DNA from: a virus
DNA: 30,771 nt
Reading direction: 5' to 3' (one strand)
Virus record (IMG/VR): IMGVR_UViG_3300043803_001227
Span: 1-30,771 of that record
The translations under genes and the position numbers were made by a program. Under the pieces are notes generated by a model. The model was not told the origin of the DNA. It saw only the letters and a program-made list of their open reading frames with translations, and did no database searches. Shown piece by piece: positions 27,691 to 30,771 of the stretch (its first letter is position 1; each line of letters begins with the position of its first letter).

Positions 27691-28266
27691 ATGGCATCTG
27701 AGACCTTCTACAGCCCCAAGGCGCCTGTGCGCTGGGCTCACCTGATCAACGCCGACGAGTACGAAGGCAAGTACAGCTACAGCTGTGAGCTGGTGCTGAG
27801 CCCTGCCACCGAGCCAAGCCACAAGGCATACCTCGACAAGCTCGAGGCCGAGTTCGTTGCGCTGCACGGAGCGAAGAAAGCCCGCAGCAGCAAAGGCACA
27901 CCCTGGAAGGCCGACAAGGACGACGCCAGTAAGGTGGTCGTCAGGTTCAAGGCCAACCGCTTCACGAACGACGACGGCACGCACAGCAAAGGGCCGCGGA
28001 TTGTTGACGCGAAGAAAGCGGCCTGGGATGGCAGCGAGATTGGCAACGGGTCGATCTTGATCGTTGGCCACACGATGTATCCGTGGAGCCGCTCCGAAGG
28101 CTGCGGCATCACCCTGCAGCCGCGTGCGGTGCAGGTGGTGAACTTCGTGCCCCGCGAAGATCCCGGTGAGCAGATCGCCGACGGATTCGAGGAGCAGGAA
28201 GGCTACAGCGTGGCCGATGCCGGCAGCTATCACGACGAGTTCGCCGATGAGGAGGTCCCTTTCTGA
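27691..28266 (+). CDS. Phage ssDNA-binding protein (DUF2815-like)
   Basis: A 191-residue protein. The start, MASETFYSPKAPVRWAHLIN, followed by 'YSYSCELVLSPATEPSHKAY', 'VVVRFKANRFTNDDGTHSKG' and 'GHTMYPWSRSEGCGITLQPR', follows the OB-fold pattern of phage ssDNA-binding proteins of the DUF2815/gp2.5 type ('.P.Y.w..l..p...y.v.l.l....'). The acidic tail ends in 'DEFADEEVPF', resembling the SSB tip 'DDDIPF' used to recruit replication proteins. It covers single-stranded DNA and is likely to work with the primase-helicase and the RecB-like nuclease. The frame is one of the most solid in the operon. Confidence 0.78.
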   Translation: MASETFYSPKAPVRWAHLINADEYEGKYSYSCELVLSPATEPSHKAYLDKLEAEFVALHGAKKARSSKGTPWKADKDDASKVVVRFKANRFTNDDGTHSKGPRIVDAKKAAWDGSEIGNGSILIVGHTMYPWSRSEGCGITLQPRAVQVVNFVPREDPGEQIADGFEEQEGYSVADAGSYHDEFADEEVPF

Positions 28267-28517
28267 TGGACGACACCATCGCCAGGATCATCCAGGCCGC
28301 GGCGGCCCTGGACCCCGAGGAGCAGCCCTGGTTCATCGCCCGCGAGGCCATCGCCGCTGCCCGGGCCGCTGATGCGGCCATCACGGATCAGGCTCTTGAG
28401 GCTGAGCTTCGCGCCTGGTGGAAGGGGGCGGTTCACCCGCTCACCGCCCCGGCGTTTCACACGATCAGCACCCACATCGCCTGGGGTCGGCACCTGTTGA
28501 GCAGGGGGCGGCCATGA
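28266..28517 (+). CDS. Small helical hypothetical protein
   Basis: An 83-residue protein, MDDTIARIIQAAAALDPEEQ, whose ATG shares one base with the preceding stop (TGATG). It is Ala-rich and helical ('FIAREAIAAARAADAAITDQ', 'ELRAWWKGAVHPLTAPAF'). It does not show a membrane segment or a binding motif. It is next to the ssDNA-binding gene and overlaps the following tiny membrane protein by 4 nt. I cannot name it. Its acidic first half could bind a partner protein. Confidence 0.55.
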   Translation: MDDTIARIIQAAAALDPEEQPWFIAREAIAAARAADAAITDQALEAELRAWWKGAVHPLTAPAFHTISTHIAWGRHLLSRGRP

Positions 28518-28669
28518 AGGGCACCACGATTGCTTCCATTGCGCTTTCGTCCCTGTCGCTGGCCTTCAACGCCAGCGCCGACCGCTGGGAGTGGGCTTTA
28601 TGGGCCGGGCTTGCCTCGGCCTCAGTGGCAGTCGCACTGGCCGCACACGATCTCTGGGGGCGGCCATGA
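28514..28669 (+). CDS. Tiny membrane protein 1
   Basis: A 51-residue ORF, MKGTTIASIALSSLSLAFNA, with 'WEWALWAGLASASVAVALAA' making a likely membrane segment and a second, more polar hydrophobic stretch before it. It ends 'HDLWGRP' and overlaps both neighbours by 4 nt, which supports its being a real gene despite its size. Together with the following gene it makes a pair of short membrane proteins in front of the sigma factor. The function is unknown. Confidence 0.5.
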   Translation: MKGTTIASIALSSLSLAFNASADRWEWALWAGLASASVAVALAAHDLWGRP

Positions 28670-28809
28670 AGCCCGCCACCCGCACCGCCCTGTCTGCGGC
28701 CCTGCTCGTCGGGGCCTGGGCGGTGGTGCTGATCGGCTGGCCCAGCACCATCTCGGCCTGCTTCGCCGGGCTGCTGGCGCTGGTGGCGGTGTTCTTGGCG
28801 CCGCTCTGA
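28666..28809 (+). CDS. Tiny membrane protein 2
   Basis: A 47-residue ORF, MKPATRTALSAALLVGAWAV, with two hydrophobic segments ('ALSAALLVGAWAVVLIG' and 'CFAGLLALVAVFLAPL'). A short basic N-terminus suggests the cytoplasmic end. It overlaps the previous stop by 4 nt and the sigma factor ATG by one base (TGATG). The size and two helices would fit a holin, an anti-sigma membrane anchor or a superinfection-exclusion peptide, but no evidence separates these. Confidence 0.5.
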   Translation: MKPATRTALSAALLVGAWAVVLIGWPSTISACFAGLLALVAVFLAPL

Positions 28810-29759
28810 TGGCTTCCACCGAGTCGGCCACCGCCTGGCTCGAAGCAGCCGGCCGTCATCCACTCCTCACAGCCGCCGAGGAGCTCCACTGTGGAGCCCT
28901 GGTCCGTGCCTGGCAGGATCACCCTGCCGGGCCTGAGCAGGCACCTCCAGCGGTCAAGCGGCGGGGCCTGCGGGCCAGGGATCGCCTGATCACCGGGAAC
29001 TTGCGCATGGTCGGGCACGTCGCCCAGCGAGCGCAGCACGGGTCAGGCAAGGCGCTGGCCCTTGAGGATGCCCTGCAGGTTGGCGCCATCGGCCTCCAGC
29101 GCGCTGCTGAGAAGTTCGACCCTGCCCGGGGATACAAGTTCTCGACGTATGCCTTTTGGTGGATCCGCCAGGCGATCAGCCGGGAAGCCGAAGTCAGCAG
29201 CCGCACCATCCGGCTGCCGAGTGGCTTCGCCTCACGGGTGGGACGGCTTGAAGGCGTGCGCGAACAGCTGGCCTGTGAGCTTGGCCGGATGCCATCCACC
29301 GGCGAGATCGCGGCGGCGCTGAACATTTCGGTCGAGGAGCTGCTGGAGCTCAGCCGCCGCGGCCAGGGCTGCCTCAGCCTTGACGTGCATTACGGCGACG
29401 ACAACGGCCACAGCTTGGCTGACATCGTGGCCGCACCCAGCGCCCCGGACGACCCTCAGCGCGCCGAGCTGCTGGCCCGCATCCACAACCTGGAGCCCGA
29501 CCTGGCGCGGCTGGTGAAGATGCGCTGGGGGATTGGCCAGCCGGCCCGCAACTCGAAGGAGCTGGCGGCGCTGCACGGCGTCACCAGCCACCGCATCCAC
29601 CAGCGGTTGCGCCAGGCCGAAGCGCTGCTGCGCCATAACGTCAACTGCCGGGCCGCAGCTCGGCCAGTAGATCCCGGGCCCATTCCTGGTGCCGCTCAAG
29701 CGGTGGTGCAGCTCAGCCTCAGGCTTCCGAGTCCGAACACCTCACCGAGCGAACCATGA
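28809..29759 (+). CDS. Sigma-70 family RNA polymerase sigma factor
   Basis: A 316-residue sigma factor, with the ATG at 28809 overlapping the previous stop by one base. Region 1.2 is 'WLEAAGRHPLLTAAEELHCG'. Region 2 reads 'ARDRLITGNLRMVGHVAQRA' then 'EDALQVGAIGLQRAAEKFDP', 'ARGYKFSTYAFWWIRQAISR' and 'SSRTIRLP'. Region 3 follows ('ACELGRMPSTGEIAAALNIS'), and region 4 contains 'RLVKMRWGIG' and the helix-turn-helix 'SKELAALHGVTSHRIHQRLR'. It lacks the conserved basic tail of housekeeping sigma factors. It resembles picocyanobacterial group 2/3 sigma factors and should direct host polymerase to phage promoters, perhaps the TTG-N18-TAGGGT sites. It is cotranscribed with the ssDNA-binding gene. Confidence 0.9.
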   Translation: MASTESATAWLEAAGRHPLLTAAEELHCGALVRAWQDHPAGPEQAPPAVKRRGLRARDRLITGNLRMVGHVAQRAQHGSGKALALEDALQVGAIGLQRAAEKFDPARGYKFSTYAFWWIRQAISREAEVSSRTIRLPSGFASRVGRLEGVREQLACELGRMPSTGEIAAALNISVEELLELSRRGQGCLSLDVHYGDDNGHSLADIVAAPSAPDDPQRAELLARIHNLEPDLARLVKMRWGIGQPARNSKELAALHGVTSHRIHQRLRQAEALLRHNVNCRAAARPVDPGPIPGAAQAVVQLSLRLPSPNTSPSEP

Positions 29760-30337
29760 GCCACACCCTGCGAATTAGGCGCAACGACTGGGAGGTGCGG
29801 CCCGTATCTATTGACGTTGGGCGCCGGCTTGTCGAGTCGTTTCATTACGCAAAGGGCGCATCCAACACCCGCACATACCTGCACGGGCTGTTCCCGAAAG
29901 GGGCCTTCTGGGATGAGCAGTGCGTCGGGGTGGCGTGGTGGATTCCGCCGACACGAACTGCGGCAGAGGCCACCTACCCAGCCAACTGGCAAGGGGTGCT
30001 GGCCCTGTCACGGCTGGTGATCGCGCCTGGTGTGCCCAAGAACTCCTGCAGCTTTCTGCTCGCCAGGTCCGTGAAGATGATCTGCCCGAAAAAGTGGCCG
30101 TGTCTTGTCACTTACGCGGACCAATGGCGAGGCCACGAAGGCGGCATCTACAGGGCATCGAACTGGCAGTACCTCGGGCTGACGGGCGCAGAGGCCACTT
30201 ACACCATCGCGGGGGTCATGACGGCACGGAAAGCAGGCGGCTACACCCGCACCCATTCAGAGATGCAGGATCTCGGCGCGGTCCTTGAGGGGCGCCACGC
30301 GAAACACAAGTACGTCCTGATTAGGGGCAAGTCCTAG
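29756..30337 (+). CDS. Mom-like adenine modification protein (GNAT fold)
   Basis: A 193-residue protein, overlapping the sigma stop by 4 nt. It shows the pattern of the Mu Mom family: 'VESFHYAKGASNTRTYLHGL', 'VGVAWWIPPTRTAAEATYPA', 'GVLALSRLVIAPGVPKNSCS' with a following 'FLLARSVKMI', then 'LVTYADQWRGHEGGIYRASN' and 'WQYLGLTG'. Mom changes adenine to a bulky carbamoyl-type derivative and shields phage DNA against restriction. Conserved His, Tyr, Ser-Arg and Asp positions appear intact. It is visibly less GC-rich than its neighbours, so it may have come from elsewhere. A general GNAT enzyme is an alternative. Confidence 0.6.
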   Translation: MSHTLRIRRNDWEVRPVSIDVGRRLVESFHYAKGASNTRTYLHGLFPKGAFWDEQCVGVAWWIPPTRTAAEATYPANWQGVLALSRLVIAPGVPKNSCSFLLARSVKMICPKKWPCLVTYADQWRGHEGGIYRASNWQYLGLTGAEATYTIAGVMTARKAGGYTRTHSEMQDLGAVLEGRHAKHKYVLIRGKS

Positions 30338-30409
30338 CCACCCTCACCCTCCCTGCCCCAACCCCGCCAGCACCTCAGCCGCCCAGGCGTGGTGCCGATC
30401 GGCCGGCGG

Positions 30410-30613
30410 CTAGTTGATCGCCTCGCGGGCCTCCAGCTCCATCACCCGCGCCAGCGCCTGACGCAGCAGGTGGTCAAAGGTGACGCAGTTCACCAGGGCC
30501 GAATCCAGCCGGGCTTCTAGCTCATGCCGGTGGAGCCGGGGGATCGCTCGCCGTGCCGTCTCCAGCTCCAGCTCTCTGCTCAGACTGAGCTGCGGATCGA
30601 TCCACCAGTCCAT
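30410..30613 (-). CDS. Small helical protein, remotely NblA-like
   Basis: A 67-residue protein with the ATG at 30613 (MDWWIDPQLSLSRELELETA), or longer from 30712. Helix one 'LSLSRELELETARRAIPRLH' and helix two 'ELEARLDSALVNCVTFDHLL' follow the topology of cyanobacterial phycobilisome-degradation (NblA) proteins, which read 'SLEQEF.L...'. NblA would help degrade phycobilisomes, a known theme in cyanophage biology, but identity is low by eye. The gene is on the opposite strand to the operon and could be host DNA, near the edge of the element. The start and family are both uncertain. Confidence 0.4.
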   Translation of the reverse strand: MDWWIDPQLSLSRELELETARRAIPRLHRHELEARLDSALVNCVTFDHLLRQALARVMELEAREAIN

Positions 30614-30771
30614 GGCCCAGGCCCAGAGTCCCCAGTCTGAGCAACCGGGCCAGGCCCATGTTGTCGTCGATGCTGCCGGCGGCGCCACCTGGCGGATCTG
30701 CTCGCGCGGCATCTGCCTTGAGGATCGCTGCGGGATCAGGTTGAGGGCGCGTTATCGGGACCTGCTGATCA
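30612..30771 (+). CDS. Partial ORF open at the window end
   Basis: From the ATG at 30612 (MAQAQSPQSEQPGQAHVVVD) the plus strand stays open to the end, including 'AAGGATWRICSRGICLEDRC' and 'GIRLRARYRDLLI'. The composition (Cys, Arg, Trp) and codons look protein-like. Its start coincides with that of the minus-strand gene at 30613, so at most one of the two starts may be right. It may be the beginning of a host gene. No family can be named. Confidence 0.35.
   Translation, partial: MAQAQSPQSEQPGQAHVVVDAAGGATWRICSRGICLEDRCGIRLRARYRDLLI

Noticed and set aside
26878-28233. Long minus-strand frame (451 codons) opposite the early operon.
   Set aside because: It covers the opposite strand of several coupled genes, including the well-supported ssDNA-binding gene, and has no recognised motif.
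1-30771. CRISPR array, tRNA or rRNA genes, or an insertion sequence.
   Set aside because: No regularly spaced repeats, cloverleaf-like runs or transposase frames with terminal inverted repeats were noticed. A dedicated tRNA or IS search could still find a short one.

Overview
The window looks like the core of a lambda-type siphophage or prophage from a GC-rich picocyanobacterium of the Synechococcus/Cyanobium kind. It carries a lambda-like morphogenesis order (small and large terminase, gpW-like connector, lambda-family portal, protease-capsid fusion, FII-like joiner, tail terminator, tail tube, G/GT-type tail chaperones, tape measure). The cyanobacterial assignment is an inference. It rests on a sigma factor resembling picocyanobacterial ones and on a serine recombinase of the XisF type. 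Genes are packed with 1-8 nt overlaps (ATGA, GTGA, TGATG), as expected of a phage.

Layout. (1) Positions 1-16507, minus strand: one long morphogenesis transcription unit, probably started by a promoter at 16555-16584. In transcription order it holds small early genes, a RusA resolvase, a gpZ-like tail protein, an HNH nuclease, the terminases, head genes, a tail-fibre block in an unusual place, tail terminator, tail tube, chaperones and the start of the tape measure. (2) 16588-19908, minus strand: a RecB/Cas4-like PD-(D/E)XK nuclease, a CCGGACA/TGTCCGG repeat array that could be a replication origin, a TOPRIM primase fused to a RecA-like helicase, and a small ribbon-helix-helix protein. (3) 19988-23019, plus strand: an AT-richer accessory pair (a nuclease-like protein and an unknown protein), then a coupled run of small genes ending in a DNA-binding protein and a strong terminator. 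(4) 23217-24135, minus strand: four tiny genes, two of them behind copies of the same promoter/leader. (5) 24326-25597: the large serine recombinase. (6) 25767-30337, plus strand: an XRE-type regulator and then a coupled operon with an ssDNA-binding protein, two tiny membrane proteins, a sigma-70 factor and a Mom-like DNA-modification protein. (7) 30410 to the end: a small minus-strand gene and the start of a plus-strand ORF, possibly the phage/host border.

The most noteworthy signals are these. A textbook -1 frameshift site (eight A residues) joins the two tail-chaperone frames. A family of short hairpins (plus-strand consensus TCAGGCTAGGAAGNCTGA) recurs at gene junctions across the morphogenesis region, with one compensated arm pair. 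Two matched inverted repeats (GCCTTAC, 7 nt, GTAAGGC and a variant) lie upstream of the regulator and of the operon behind it. A promoter-leader of about 90 bp is duplicated. A sigma factor sits in the same genome as two TTG-(N18)-TAGGGT promoter-like sites.

All functional names come from reading motifs and gene order by eye. No database search was run.
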